Below are positions 15,901 through 20,000 of a stretch of 20,000 nucleotides of DNA, piece by piece. The notes beneath the pieces were generated by a model. It worked only from the letters and a program-made list of their open reading frames with translations. It had not been told where the DNA came from and did no database searches. Source of the stretch: Priapulus caudatus (Eukaryota; Priapulida; Priapulimorpha; Priapulimorphida; Priapulidae). Numbering within the stretch: the stretch's first letter is position 1; every line of letters begins with the position of its first letter. A program made the position numbers and the translations under genes. Location: assembly GCF_000485595.1 (NCBI RefSeq), contig NW_014578414.1:22937-42936 (forward strand). Direction: 5' to 3'.

Positions 15901-18314
15901 GATAATGTAGCTGTAGTCGATAAATAAATGCATATGCTTTTTAGATGGTTCACTGTTATAATAATATCACTGAGTAGGTATTTTACTTTCTCTTGTGCAA
16001 ACAAATGCACGCACACGCACCACAAGCAGATGGTTGTTGCAACGACGTGTCTGGGCGTTGGGCACGTGTTATTCACACGACGCCGCTTCGACTACTGCAT
16101 CGTTGACGAGGCAACACAGGTGATGCAGCCGGCGTGCCTAGGACCACTGTTCTGCGCTGACCGATTCGTGCTCGTAGGTGATCCACGGCAACTCCCTCCT
16201 GTCATCCGGAGCAAGGAGGCTAAGTACGAGCCAAGCAACACTGAAGTAGAATAGTGCAGCAGATTTTGTCAACATTGTTCCACACTGCTCAACAAGTTGT
16301 TGCCAACATTGTTCAACAAGTTGTTAGCAACATTATTAATGAGTGGTTGCCAACATTGCTGCCAATATTTGTAGAACCATGAGTCATTGGCTTAATAGAA
16401 ATGATTGATTTGCCTGTACGTCTGTAGCCAACAAGGCTTGATCAGGTACCCATTACATTATATTTAATTTGTGCTAAGAAATGTAAATTTAATAGTACAT
16501 GGCGTTTTCAGTTGATAATGTATGTATATGCCATCGCTAATAGCTGGAATTGTAATATATTGATATTGTTTCTTATTTTGTTGGTTTTCATATACATTTA
16601 AAAAAATGTATTACAACCTTCATCAGGTCGACTTTATTTGGCCATTAAAATGCACTGCTTTATGACTGCAGCAATATTTTATTAAGAAAATATATTAAAA
16701 GTGACTTGAATTCACTTGAAATTGTCAACAAAATTGAGAAACAATCTGAACATTAATTTTATACAGTGGGCAAGGGTAACCCAACACACTGACTAAATGA
16801 TGTCCTTGTGAGATGTCAGTATAGTTAGTTTTCCCTATATATGTCATTTTTACATTATTCGGTTGTCGTTTGTTTTTCGAGCAGGTCTATGGGAATGGAC
16901 GAGAGTCTGTTTGTGCGCTTGGACAAGCCAAGCTGCACCGTTGAACTTAGCCTGCAGTACCGCATGAATTCTGAGATCACTCGGATCGCCAATGCGATCA
17001 CGTACAAGGGTGCTCTAAGCTGCAGTTCAAACGCAGTGGCATCTGCGTGCTTGACACTGTCAGTGCCCAAGTTGACAACCAACGTGCCATGGCTCGCCGA
17101 GATTCTAGACTGCCACCTAGAGAAATCTGCTCAGTTTCTAGACACCGATCAGGTAGGACTAATTACGGATAGTCCACTGCTAAACGTGACGATGCCAAGC
17201 ACAGAATAGTAGGTCTTCAAACTGTACACCACCGCACTAATTGCTTCCTTTTGTAAGATGTTGTTCCAGTCACTTTGCTGCATTTGTTCAAAATATCCCT
17301 TTAACATTATGTGTGAGATTTTTTAGTTGTCGTTTTGAATGTCATTTACATTTATGCTGGAGAAATCTATAATGTTACAGGTCCCTGCTCTTCAGTCATA
17401 CGACTCAAAGAAGATGGTGAAAAACGAAACAGAGGGAAAACTTGCCACCATCATATCTGCAACATTAATCAAGGTATTGAAGACCATAATAGTACAACTT
17501 ATACATCTGTATATGTCGTACAATGTATTATAGTTGTTCACACTGTGAATATACATTCTTTTCATGCGAGAAAATAAAATGCCTTCATTACTGTATATAT
17601 CTAAGAAAGAAACACCTCTACTTTCTAGGCTGGTGTGAAACCATGCGACATCGGGATAATAGCACCATACAGAAACCAAGTCACACTAATTAAATCCATG
17701 TTATCGCTGCGAGACGACACATTGGTGGAAGTGAACACTGTAGATCAGTACCAGGGACGAGATAAGAGTGTCGTCATCGTGTCATTTGTCAGGACCGATG
17801 CGACTGAAGGATCGGTAAGCTGAAAATTCTTTAGGATAACTGTTAGAAATTCTTCTTTTAGGAGGCATACACACGTGCATGAAAATGGTTGGGGAATAAC
17901 GATAATTGTAATGACAATAACAGTAACCATGAAAATGTCAATGACCATTGGAATTTCAATTACAATGACAATGATAGTGATAGTGATTCAGATTGTCATA
18001 GTCAATGGTAATTGTAATAATGGTAATTAAATAATTATGATAATAATGGGAAAAATGAATGCATAATATCATTAATATGAATGTATATATATGTATATTG
18101 TACATGTGCATGTCTACAGGTGAGCAGCATATTGAGAGATACGAGGCGCCTGAACGTTGCAATCACACGAGCCAAGCACAAGCTGATCCTCCTTGGCAGT
18201 CTCTCCACCATGCGGCGCTATGAACCACTTGCCAATCTAATCCACAGTCTCAGAGATGACCAGGTGGTTGCACTACCAACTGAGGCGCATGTTAATCATG
18301 ATACATGTCAATAA
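972..18314 (+). CDS. DNA2: DNA2 helicase/nuclease, 23-exon gene model (spliced)
   Basis: DNA2 is a nuclear (and in many animals mitochondrial) enzyme that cuts 5' flaps in Okazaki-fragment maturation, resects DNA ends and restarts stalled forks. The listed exons total 4,806 nt, giving 1,601 residues plus TAA with every junction in frame. Visible in order: PIP-box 17-24; disordered S/T/K-rich region about 26-580; OB/nuclease region with G716-x3-H720, D828, E852 and K854; Fe-S cysteines C693, C946, C949 and C955; linker about 960-1150; SF1B helicase with Walker A 1205-1212 (GFPGAGKT), Ia [10 protein letters not shown] 1232-1241, II DEAT 1316-1319, [11 protein letters not shown] 1340-1347, IV QYRMN 1379-1383, [13 protein letters not shown] 1510-1521 and [15 protein letters not shown] 1546-1558. 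No catalytic residue is missing. The core matches animal DNA2 nearly end to end. The N-terminal extension is about 540 residues longer than in vertebrates, recalling fungal DNA2. Only exon 1 is uncertain: with the 4967 start, subtract 3 from all residue numbers. Confidence 0.95.
1190..1360. mobile_element. Palindromic MITE
   Basis: Bases 1190-1247 are the reverse complement of 1303-1360 with a single mismatch seen, beginning TAGTCCGAGATTCCTCTGAC. The 55-base spacer repeats GTTAGCCCACACCAG. Both ends carry TA, as for Tc1/mariner-type insertion. However, a 10-bp direct repeat TAAGGCCATA at 1167-1176 and 1359-1368 suggests an alternative boundary with a longer target duplication. It has no coding capacity. 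Confidence 0.8.
1565..1592. promoter_or_regulatory. Two E-boxes flanking a CRE-like palindrome
   Basis: CACGTG (1565-1570) overlaps TGACGTCA (1569-1576), and a second CACGTG lies at 1587-1592. These are perfect bHLH and CREB/ATF-type half-palindromes within 28 bases, lying in intron 1 or upstream DNA depending on the true start. Function is unproven. Confidence 0.3.
1670..2035. repeat. Degenerate alternating purine-pyrimidine minisatellite
   Basis: About 365 bases made almost wholly of GTGCGTGC-type sequence, with repeated palindromic cores TGCACGTACACGTGC (around 1717, 1750, 1838, 1880 and 1985) at irregular spacing. Long open frames on both strands here are artefacts of the repeat. Sequence of this type favours Z-DNA and cruciforms. 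Confidence 0.9.
2519..2645. repeat. ACTCCGAGTCCGAGTC tandem repeat and flanking GGTCTCGAG palindromes
   Basis: Two full copies plus a partial of a 21-base unit ending in GAGTCATTGC, then CCAAGACC repeats and GGTCTCGAG...CTCGAGACC inverted motifs. It is related in flavour to the CTCGAG-rich arrays at 5009-5225 and 6176-6375. Confidence 0.75.
2646..3055. other. AT-rich unannotated stretch
   Basis: No gene is seen. It contains a poly-A run near 2760, a poly-T run near 2900, and a small inverted/tandem cluster of AATTGTTAATTG and CAATTTGAAATTG around 2925-2960. Confidence 0.6.
3060..3690. mobile_element. Foldback-type element with long inverted arms
   Basis: The arms meet at 3433/3436 around a 2-base centre. 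The right arm (3436 to about 3680) is the reverse complement of left-arm sequence back to about 3150, and more loosely to about 3060, for example CAGGCACTTGGAACGTCTC at 3168-3186 against 3605-3623. The left arm also holds a second, partial copy of the inner 73 bases (3361-3433 repeats about 3283-3356). No transposase frame is present. Confidence 0.75.
3689..3741. repeat. Perfect 15-bp hairpin at the foldback edge
   Basis: GTGGAGACGTGCGCC at 3694-3708 pairs perfectly with 3722-3736 across a 13-base loop, and an outer CCGC/GCGG pair extends it by 4 bp past a one-base bulge on each side. It may be part of the neighbouring foldback element's terminus. Confidence 0.8.
3742..4870. other. Mostly unique DNA without a recognised gene
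   Basis: A solo copy of the foldback terminal motif CAGGCACTTGGAACGTCTC lies at 4093-4111. Scattered ATTGG motifs (for example near 4453) and AGGCGGGGC near 4707 could belong to an alternative promoter. No convincing open frame or RNA gene is seen on either strand. Confidence 0.5.
4890..4930 (+). promoter_or_regulatory. Candidate alternative promoter: TATA-like box and inverted CCAAT
   Basis: TATAAAAG at 4895-4902 and ATTGG (CCAAT on the - strand) at 4923-4927, followed by ATG at 4967. A GC-box-like AGGCGGGGC lies further upstream near 4707. These would serve the alternative first exon. CCAAT is unusually close to the expected transcription start, so support is modest. Confidence 0.3.
4967..4984 (+). 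CDS. DNA2: DNA2 alternative exon 1 (6 codons)
   Basis: ATG at 4967 also has a strong context (A at -3, G at +4). It encodes MVASRP and ends at CCA|GTACGT in phase 0, so it too would join exon 2 in frame. A TATA-like box (TATAAAAG, 4895-4902) and an inverted CCAAT box (ATTGG, 4923-4927) lie 40-70 bases upstream. It may be the real first exon, an alternative promoter used in some tissues, or chance, since a six-codon exon carries little statistical weight. Confidence 0.3.
5009..5225. repeat. GACTTGACTCGAGTC-type array 1
   Basis: About 215 bases of degenerate repeats of TGACTTGACTTGACTCGAGTC, often separated by 15-25 bases of other sequence. The palindrome GACTCGAGTC recurs. It starts about 25 bases after the alternative exon 1 donor. 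Confidence 0.85.
5226..6175. other. Sequence between the two GACTTGACT arrays
   Basis: No gene is supported. The longest open frame (5407-5781) shows no recognisable domain and no splice partner. The stretch may be the body of a decayed mobile element bounded by the two arrays. GCTAGCGCTAGC near 5252 is a short palindrome. Confidence 0.4.
6176..6375. repeat. GACTTGACTCGAGTC-type array 2
   Basis: About 200 bases rich in TTGACTTGACTTGAC, with a 33-base unit containing GTGACTCAACCACTGTTGAC repeated twice in tandem (about 6300-6365). Same motif and orientation as array 1. It ends about 230 bases before the PIP-box exon. Confidence 0.85.
6602..6649 (+). CDS. DNA2: DNA2 exon 2: PCNA-interacting (PIP-box) micro-exon
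   Basis: A 48-nt exon, with acceptor TTATCAG and donor CAG|GTATTC, phase 0 at both ends. It encodes [16 protein letters not shown] (residues 10-25). QMKISSFF fits the PIP-box consensus Q-x-x-[ILM]-x-x-[FY]-[FY], preceded by basic residues as is common in PCNA clients. PCNA binding would place the nuclease at replication forks near FEN1 and polymerase delta. No longer frame marks this exon. It is supported by splice signals, by frame continuity into exon 3 and by the motif itself. Confidence 0.85.
6877..8542 (+). CDS. DNA2: DNA2 exon 3: long disordered N-terminal extension
   Basis: Acceptor TTTTAG before 6877; donor GCAG|GTACGTG after 8542 (phase 1). It encodes residues 26 to the first base of codon 581. 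The peptide is rich in Ser, Thr, Lys, Asp and Asn and lacks hydrophobic cores, so it is probably intrinsically disordered. Visible short motifs: a SUMO-interaction-like VIVLEDDD at 75-82, a KEN triplet at 152-154, several SP/TP sites, and two similar acidic boxes, [10 protein letters not shown] (194-203) and [11 protein letters not shown] (515-525). The open frame runs on into the intron to a stop at 8671-8673, so intron retention would give a truncated protein without catalytic domains. The exon is coding because it is stop-free over 1.7 kb and joins its neighbours in frame. The function of the extension is unknown. Confidence 0.9.
8543..8888 (+). other. DNA2 intron 3
   Basis: A 346-base GT-AG intron, phase 1. 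It stays open in the exon 3 frame for 43 codons, to a stop at 8671-8673. No embedded gene is seen. Confidence 0.85.
8889..9064 (+). CDS. DNA2: DNA2 exon 4: start of the conserved OB/nuclease region
   Basis: Acceptor ATATCAG; donor CTTCAG|GTAATT (phase 0). Residues 581-639, ending in RPEKCILQ, which aligns with the N-terminal OB-like strand region that opens the conserved part of animal DNA2. The 3' end and following donor lie in a segment that is partly duplicated 94 bases downstream in the intron, where the donor has decayed. Confidence 0.92.
9046..9180 (+). repeat. Imperfect duplication of the exon 4 donor segment
   Basis: Sequence across the exon 4 end (GTGCATTCTTCAGGTAATTT, then TACCCC and GAGTGTAG) recurs 94 bases later as GCACATTCTTAAGATAGTTT with the same TACCCC...GAGTGTAG tail. 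In the second copy the donor GGTAAT has become GATAGT, so only the first can be used. Confidence 0.75.
9332..9501 (+). CDS. DNA2: DNA2 exon 5: OB region and first Fe-S cysteine
   Basis: Acceptor CTATGCAG; donor CGAAG|GTGGGT (phase 2). Residues 640-696. It contains [10 protein letters not shown] and the strongly conserved [11 protein letters not shown] segment followed by YCRRR, whose Cys (C693) corresponds to the first iron-sulfur ligand of DNA2 nucleases (C136 in vertebrates). The cluster staples the nuclease fold and is needed for nuclease activity in the family. Confidence 0.95.
9932..10045 (+). CDS. DNA2: DNA2 exon 6: nuclease motif I
   Basis: Acceptor GATATCAG; donor GACAG|GTGTGC (phase 2). 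Residues 696-734, including [14 protein letters not shown]716-x3-H720 is the GxxxH motif of RecB-type nucleases, whose histidine helps bind metal. The frame runs unbroken through the next intron (225 nt), so an unspliced message would still be in frame. Confidence 0.93.
10046..10270 (+). other. DNA2 intron 6, in frame and stop-free
   Basis: 225 bases, a multiple of three, with no stop in the coding frame. It has good splice ends (GTGTGC...TTTTTTTAG) and a GT-rich tract near 10118-10160. Retention would insert 75 residues, 14 of them cysteine, into the nuclease domain. Family alignment shows it is normally removed. Confidence 0.8.
10271..10391 (+). CDS. DNA2: DNA2 exon 7: nuclease helical segment
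   Basis: Acceptor follows a run of T ending in TAG; donor TCACAG|GTGAGC (phase 0). Residues 734-774 (core [15 protein letters not shown]), matching the helical stretch between nuclease motif I and the catalytic aspartate in animal DNA2 (human counterpart around KEMYRLNLSQDE). Confidence 0.92.
10825..10961 (+). CDS. DNA2: DNA2 exon 8: segment leading to the nuclease active site
   Basis: Acceptor TTTGCAG; donor CCAAA|GTAAGG (phase 2). Residues 775-820, ending in [11 protein letters not shown], the family hallmark just before the GxKGKID active-site strand. The middle part ([14 protein letters not shown]) is a variable hydrophilic loop. Confidence 0.94.
11374..11515 (+). CDS. DNA2: DNA2 exon 9: catalytic D and E-x-K of the nuclease
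   Basis: Acceptor TCTCACAG; donor GGCCAG|GTCAGC (phase 0). Residues 820-867. [13 protein letters not shown] carries the metal-binding aspartate D828, and VPLELKTGK carries E852 and K854, completing the PD-(D/E)xK site. In the vertebrate protein these are D277, E293 and K295. All are present, so the nuclease should be active. Confidence 0.97.
11633..11701. repeat. Nested inverted repeats in intron 9
   Basis: Outer arms ATGAGGGAGA (11633-11642) and TCTCCCTCAT (11692-11701), with an inner hairpin GGAGGGCT (11645-11652) and AGCCCTCC (11658-11665). It could be a remnant of a very small mobile element or a structured intronic RNA. Confidence 0.75.
11793..11910 (+). CDS. DNA2: DNA2 exon 10: nuclease C-terminal core
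   Basis: Acceptor GTTGACAG; donor ACGAG|GTTTGT (phase 1). Residues 868-907. [12 protein letters not shown] followed by [13 protein letters not shown] matches the conserved QVVLYTLL...GLLLYLKTG stretch of the family. Confidence 0.93.
12027..12186 (+). CDS. DNA2: DNA2 exon 11: Fe-S C-x2-C-x5-C cluster
   Basis: Acceptor TTCTAAG; donor CAAAG|GTGAGA (phase 2). Residues 907-960. [11 protein letters not shown] provides C946, C949 and C955 with the exact C-x2-C-x5-C spacing of animal DNA2. With C693 they complete the 4Fe-4S site. Confidence 0.96.
12604..12792 (+). CDS. DNA2: DNA2 exon 12: linker
   Basis: Acceptor GCATCCAG; donor GAGAG|GTAATA (phase 2). Residues 960-1023. [25 protein letters not shown] corresponds in position and pattern to the LKQTHLEYFSLWCLMLTLE helix after the cysteine cluster, the start of the region joining nuclease and helicase. 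Confidence 0.92.
13058..13177 (+). CDS. DNA2: DNA2 exon 13: linker
   Basis: Acceptor CATTTCAG; donor CACA|GTGAGT (phase 2). Residues 1023-1063. A weakly conserved stretch (GLVLLDGNY, then a basic KRHKN segment), placed by frame continuity and by position between two recognisable exons. Confidence 0.85.
13456..13590 (+). CDS. DNA2: DNA2 exon 14: beta-barrel (1B-like) segment, GC donor
   Basis: Acceptor GTTCGCAG. Residues 1063-1108, with [11 protein letters not shown] and LQLVLDR matching the AGDRVIVS...CLLDR pattern of animal DNA2. The exon must end at GACAG with the intron starting GCATGC. No GT donor nearby keeps the frame: the upstream GTGTTA would lead into a stop six codons into exon 15. 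This is therefore a GC-AG intron. Confidence 0.9.
13591..13997 (+). other. DNA2 intron 14, GC-AG type
   Basis: Begins CAG|GCATGC and ends AATTGTAG|A. The frame and the family match LVLDR|DLRL demand this boundary. It also holds a short palindrome around ACATTAACTGTAATG near 13642-13672. Confidence 0.85.
13998..14120 (+). CDS. DNA2: DNA2 exon 15: stalk region
   Basis: Acceptor AATTGTAG; donor CACAG|GTACAT (phase 2). Residues 1108-1149. It contains [12 protein letters not shown] and FTNLSRLM, corresponding to the FRLDQ...LGNLSKLM stretch of the family just before the helicase domain. Confidence 0.92.
14360..14492 (+). CDS. DNA2: DNA2 exon 16: helicase entry and Q-motif-like LNKLQQRAV
   Basis: Acceptor CCACGCAG; donor TTCAAG|GTATCA (phase 0). 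Residues 1149-1193. LRSPRERS is followed by [14 protein letters not shown], equivalent to LKGLNKPQRQAMKK, the Q-motif region that contacts the adenine of ATP in SF1 helicases. Its GC content is clearly higher than that of the introns around it. Confidence 0.95.
14679..14843 (+). CDS. DNA2: DNA2 exon 17: Walker A and motif Ia
   Basis: Acceptor GCGATAG; donor AAGCAG|GTATGT (phase 0). Residues 1194-1248. GFPGAGKT (1205-1212) is the Walker A nucleotide-binding loop with K1211 and T1212. [10 protein letters not shown] (1232-1241) is motif Ia, diagnostic of the Upf1-like SF1B family and in this exact form of DNA2. Confidence 0.98.
14844..15466 (+). other. DNA2 intron 17
   Basis: A 623-base AT-rich intron, phase 0, with several ATATAT runs. 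No gene or clear repeat family is seen. Confidence 0.8.
15467..15592 (+). CDS. DNA2: DNA2 exon 18: helicase domain 1A insert
   Basis: Acceptor CATTGTAG; donor TCTAAG|GTAGGT (phase 0). Residues 1249-1290. [14 protein letters not shown] matches the conserved FLRLGQxxKVHPxI segment. The rest ([13 protein letters not shown]) aligns loosely with the helix before the ATT[CG] strand. Confidence 0.93.
16030..16223 (+). CDS. DNA2: DNA2 exon 19: Walker B (DEAT) and motif III
   Basis: Acceptor CAAGCAG; donor GCTAA|GTACGA (phase 2). Residues 1291-1355. VVATTCLGV leads to IVDEATQ (DEAT 1316-1319, the Walker B box, DEAS in vertebrates) and [11 protein letters not shown] (motif III). The conserved LGPLF link between them is present. 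Confidence 0.97.
16224..16884 (+). repeat. DNA2 intron 19 with CAACATTGTTCAACAAGTTGTTG repeats
   Basis: The first part of the intron (16268-16370) contains four irregular copies of a unit built from CAACATTGTT and CAACAAGTTGTTG, the latter itself a palindrome. The rest is AT-rich without features. The unit may be a short tandem array or a decayed palindromic element. Confidence 0.65.
16885..17152 (+). CDS. DNA2: DNA2 exon 20: helicase motif IV
   Basis: Acceptor CGAGCAG; donor GATCAG|GTAGGA (phase 0). Residues 1355-1444. [12 protein letters not shown] and [11 protein letters not shown] are near-exact family matches, with the motif IV arginine at R1381. The end, PWLAEI...FLDTDQ, matches the PWL...FLNTDK pattern. 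Confidence 0.97.
17381..17473 (+). CDS. DNA2: DNA2 exon 21: helicase domain 2A helix
   Basis: Acceptor TGTTACAG; donor ATCAAG|GTATTG (phase 0). Residues 1445-1475. [17 protein letters not shown] corresponds to NVTEAKLIVFLTSIFVK of the human protein. Placement is fixed by phase 0 junctions on both sides. Confidence 0.94.
17629..17814 (+). CDS. DNA2: DNA2 exon 22: helicase motif V
   Basis: Acceptor TTTCTAG; donor GGATCG|GTAAGC (phase 0). Residues 1476-1537. [12 protein letters not shown] and [15 protein letters not shown] (motif V) are close to identical with other animal DNA2 proteins. VIVSFVRT follows as expected. Confidence 0.98.
17815..18119 (+). other. DNA2 intron 22, low-complexity AAT/GAT-rich
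   Basis: 305 bases. The part from about 17900 to 18060 is a degenerate run of AATGACAAT, GATAGTGAT and AATAATGGTAATT type. No gene is seen. Confidence 0.75.
18120..18314 (+). CDS. DNA2: DNA2 exon 23: helicase motif VI and stop
   Basis: Acceptor TCTACAG; TAA at 18312-18314. Residues 1538-1601. [19 protein letters not shown] is motif VI with the arginine finger region. The protein ends about 45 residues later, the usual length after this motif. No C-terminal PIP-box or extra domain is present. Confidence 0.98.
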   Translation: MSSILRDTRRLNVAITRAKHKLILLGSLSTMRRYEPLANLIHSLRDDQVVALPTEAHVNHDTCQ

Positions 18315-18341
18315 GACGTAGTCGATAAGAACATAATTATT

Positions 18342-18635
18342 GGCCGAGGCTATATTCGCCCGACCGTCGGGTGTGTATGTTGCTACTGTCTATTCGCCTG
18401 ACCGTCGGCAAATGCGTAAAATCTCTAAGGCTATCCCAGAAACCACCGCAGCCTACGCCCTACTCCCTAACCCTAACCCTAACCCTAACCCTTTCAACAA
18501 TATTCAATAGATTATCGCTAATAACCGCTGAGCCTACACAATGAACAATAACATGATAACAATGGAACTATGGACCGTCGGGTCTATAGAGAACGGTTTA
18601 TTATACACCCGACCGTCGGGCCAATAGTCACCTCC
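18342..18635. mobile_element. 294-bp non-autonomous transposon in the DNA2 3' UTR
   Basis: Flanked by 9-bp direct repeats ATAATTATT at 18333-18341 and 18636-18644. The ends are imperfect inverted repeats sharing CCCGAC[C/G]GTCGGGTGT with a preceding CTAT-rich segment. The near-palindrome CCGACCGTCGG occurs twice near each end (18360, 18399, 18573 and 18609). It contains a CCCTAA tract and no coding frame. It starts 28 bases after the stop codon, so it is probably transcribed in the 3' UTR. Confidence 0.7.
18465..18492. repeat. Telomere-like (CCCTAA)4 tract
   Basis: Four and a half perfect copies of CCCTAA, the animal telomere unit, inside the 3' UTR element. More likely a microsatellite within the transposon than a true telomere remnant. 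Confidence 0.9.
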
Positions 18636-18879
18636 ATAATTATTGCCGTGCAATATTATTTGTCAATTTTTGTAAGATTTCTACAGAAACCTAAGATTAA
18701 TTTGACTCTACTCGATTAGTCTTTGACTCGAATATAAGAAACTGGTAGCTTTGATTATTTTAGTATAATTTTATACCAATCAATCATTTGTTTGGATGTT
18801 GTTGTTGGATGTAGTAAGATAAGTTCTGAATCTAACAAGAAAATCATGTTCGTAAATACAAATATGTGTACATATATCT

Positions 18880-18885
18880 AATAAA
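18880..18885 (+). terminator. Possible DNA2 poly(A) signal
   Basis: AATAAA followed by a T-rich stretch, about 570 bases after the stop. It is the first perfect AATAAA I noticed beyond the stop codon, and use of it would include the 294-bp element in the message. Confidence 0.4.
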
Positions 18886-19102
18886 GCAATTATTTTAATA
18901 TAATCTAGATACCGATCTGTTTTGTAATTTTGATATTGGAGTGAACAAACAAAAAATATACATTGTATTGTGCTCTAAAAACCGAATCGGGTACTGGGGA
19001 GAAATACACATTTTTCCGGAAATAGCCGAACGGTAGTAGGGTGCAACTTCGGGATCGCTCGGGTCCATAATACACATGTGTACACATGTATACGCATTGT
19101 GA

Positions 19103-19143
19103 ACCCTAACCCTAACCCTAACCATAACCCTAATCCTAACCAT
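19103..19143. repeat. Degenerate CCCTAA tract
   Basis: Several CCCTAA units, some changed to CCATAA or TCCTAA. It is the second such tract within 650 bases and precedes an A-rich stretch and the tRNA-like sequence. Confidence 0.85.
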
Positions 19144-19177
19144 AAACAGAAAAATGAAAAAATAAAAACATAAAAAC

Positions 19178-19249
19178 TAAACAGATAGGATTCGAACCAA
19201 CGACCTTTTACACGTATCACCCATGCCGTACGAGCTCGGCTATTCAGCA
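19178..19249 (-). other. Decayed tRNA-like sequence (possible SINE head)
   Basis: Read on the - strand it has an A-box-like TAGCCGAGCTCG (19242-19231) and a perfect B-box GGTTCGAATCC (19198-19188) at tRNA spacing. A possible anticodon stem can be drawn, but the acceptor and T-stems have mismatches, so it is not an intact tRNA. Downstream on that strand follow T-rich and TTAGGG-like sequences, which suits a tRNA-derived retroposon. Confidence 0.5.
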
Positions 19250-19257
19250 TTATTGCA

Positions 19258-19530
19258 TCGCGTTCATCCCCTTGCCTTCCCTGTCCCTCGCTCAGCCTCA
19301 TTATTCTACCGCCCCAGCTATCTTCCCTGCCGCCTTTCCTTAGTCTCCCATCCCTTCTCTCCCACAGCAAGCTATATTATGAAGTTTCACTCAGACGGCA
19401 ATTCGCGCTTAACACGGTGCGCGCGCATGCGCAATATCTCCCGAGAGAAATTGTATTTTGCAAAGATTATGCATTTAAAATAAAGAAGAGTTATCCTAGC
19501 ATAGATTTATATGATAACATTTCATATGTA
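19258..19530 (+). repeat. Dispersed repeat family, copy C
   Basis: Matches copy B from its 35th base (TCGCGTTCATC) through the AGCAAGCTATATTATGAAG segment and the GCGCATGCGC palindrome (19423-19432), to TCCTAGCATAGATTTAT. It abuts the tRNA-like sequence. Confidence 0.8.
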
Positions 19531-19618
19531 GACATAATTTAAGAAATAGGAGGAAGACCTTGCATGTAAGGTCCCCGGTGCATATACCAGCCAGTACACA
19601 ATCTGGCTACGTTAGTGT

Positions 19619-19760
19619 GTTAGCGCATGCGCAATATCTCACCAGAGGAGTTATATTTTGTGCTAAATATGCATTTAAATTGGTTAGGAGGGATCTCAGC
19701 ATAGATTTGCCTGATAACTTTTATCAGTTGACATGAGTTTATAATTAGGAGAGCGCTCTA
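19619..19760 (+). repeat. Dispersed repeat family, partial copy (tail only)
   Basis: Corresponds to the last part of copy A (about 195-336), including TAGCGCATGCGCAATATCTC (palindrome 19623-19632) and TTATAATTAGGAGAGCGC. It is directly followed by a new unit, as A is by B. Confidence 0.8.
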
Positions 19761-20000
19761 GCATGTAGGGTACAAAACACCTACTTTATGCCCTCGCGTC
19801 ATTCCCGTTGCCTCCCCTGTCTCTCGCTCAGCCTCCTTCTTCTACCGCCTCCAGCTATCTTTCCTGCAGCCTTTCCTTAGTCTCCCATCCCCTCTCCCCC
19901 GCAGCAAGCTATATTATGAAGTTTGCCTCAAACGGCACTGCACGCCTAACACGGTGCGCGCGCATGCGCAATATCTCCCATGAGAAATCGTATTTTGCAA
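19761..20000 (+). repeat. Dispersed repeat family, copy D (runs off the window)
   Basis: Begins GCATGTAGGGTACAAAACAC like copy B and follows it to the window edge, with its GCGCATGCGC palindrome at 19960-19969. Confidence 0.85.

Noticed and set aside
18465-19143. True telomere or subtelomere from the CCCTAA tracts
   Set aside because: The tracts are short, one sits inside a transposon, and unrelated repeat copies continue beyond them to the window end.
19178-19249. Functional tRNA gene on the - strand
   Set aside because: A- and B-boxes are present, but the acceptor and T-stems do not pair properly and the base before the anticodon is not U.
1-20000. A novel multi-gene defence or mobile system
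   Set aside because: Only one gene is present, the conserved DNA2, and none of the mobile elements has a coding frame.

Overview
The window is eukaryotic, and most likely comes from an invertebrate animal. One multi-exon gene on the + strand fills it from about position 972 (preferred start; see below) to 18314. It has short exons with GT-AG introns, is surrounded by non-autonomous transposons and simple repeats, and has animal-type CCCTAA telomere-like tracts nearby. I see no prokaryotic operon, CRISPR array, rRNA or intact tRNA. The species cannot be named from the sequence.

The gene encodes DNA2, the ATP-dependent helicase/nuclease that processes Okazaki-fragment flaps, stalled forks and double-strand-break ends. 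Twenty-three coding exons join without any frame break into 1,601 codons plus TAA. The model is: exon 1 at 972-998 (preferred) or 4967-4984 (alternative), a PCNA-binding micro-exon at 6602-6649, a 1.67-kb exon for a disordered N-terminal extension (6877-8542), eight exons for the RecB-like nuclease with its Fe-S cluster (8889-12186), four linker/stalk exons (12604-14120), and eight exons for the SF1B helicase with all motifs intact (14360-18314). The core matches the family closely. The N-terminal extension of about 580 residues makes the protein some 540 residues longer than vertebrate DNA2 (about 1,060).

Region 1-971 holds two tandem copies of a repeat carrying an NRF1-like palindrome, a (TC)n/(GC)n tract and an E2F-like site before the preferred first exon. 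Region 999-6601 is then a 5.6-kb first intron rich in mobile-element debris: a palindromic MITE (about 1190-1360), a Z-DNA-type alternating tract (1670-2035), GAGTC-type repeats (2521-2645), a foldback element (3060-3690), and two arrays of a GACTTGACTCGAGTC-like repeat (5009-5225 and 6176-6375). A second possible promoter and first exon (TATA-like, CCAAT, ATG at 4967) lies inside it.

After the stop codon comes a 294-bp transposon-like element with inverted termini and a 9-bp target duplication, starting 28 bases into the 3' UTR. It is followed by a probable poly(A) signal near 18880, a CCCTAA tract, a decayed tRNA-like sequence on the - strand, and further copies of the same repeat family that opens the window. 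The gene is therefore bracketed by direct repeats about 19 kb apart.

I found no evidence of a new multi-gene system. The points of most interest are the N-terminal regulatory motifs of this DNA2, the ambiguous first exon, a GC-AG intron, and several apparently unnamed small mobile elements.
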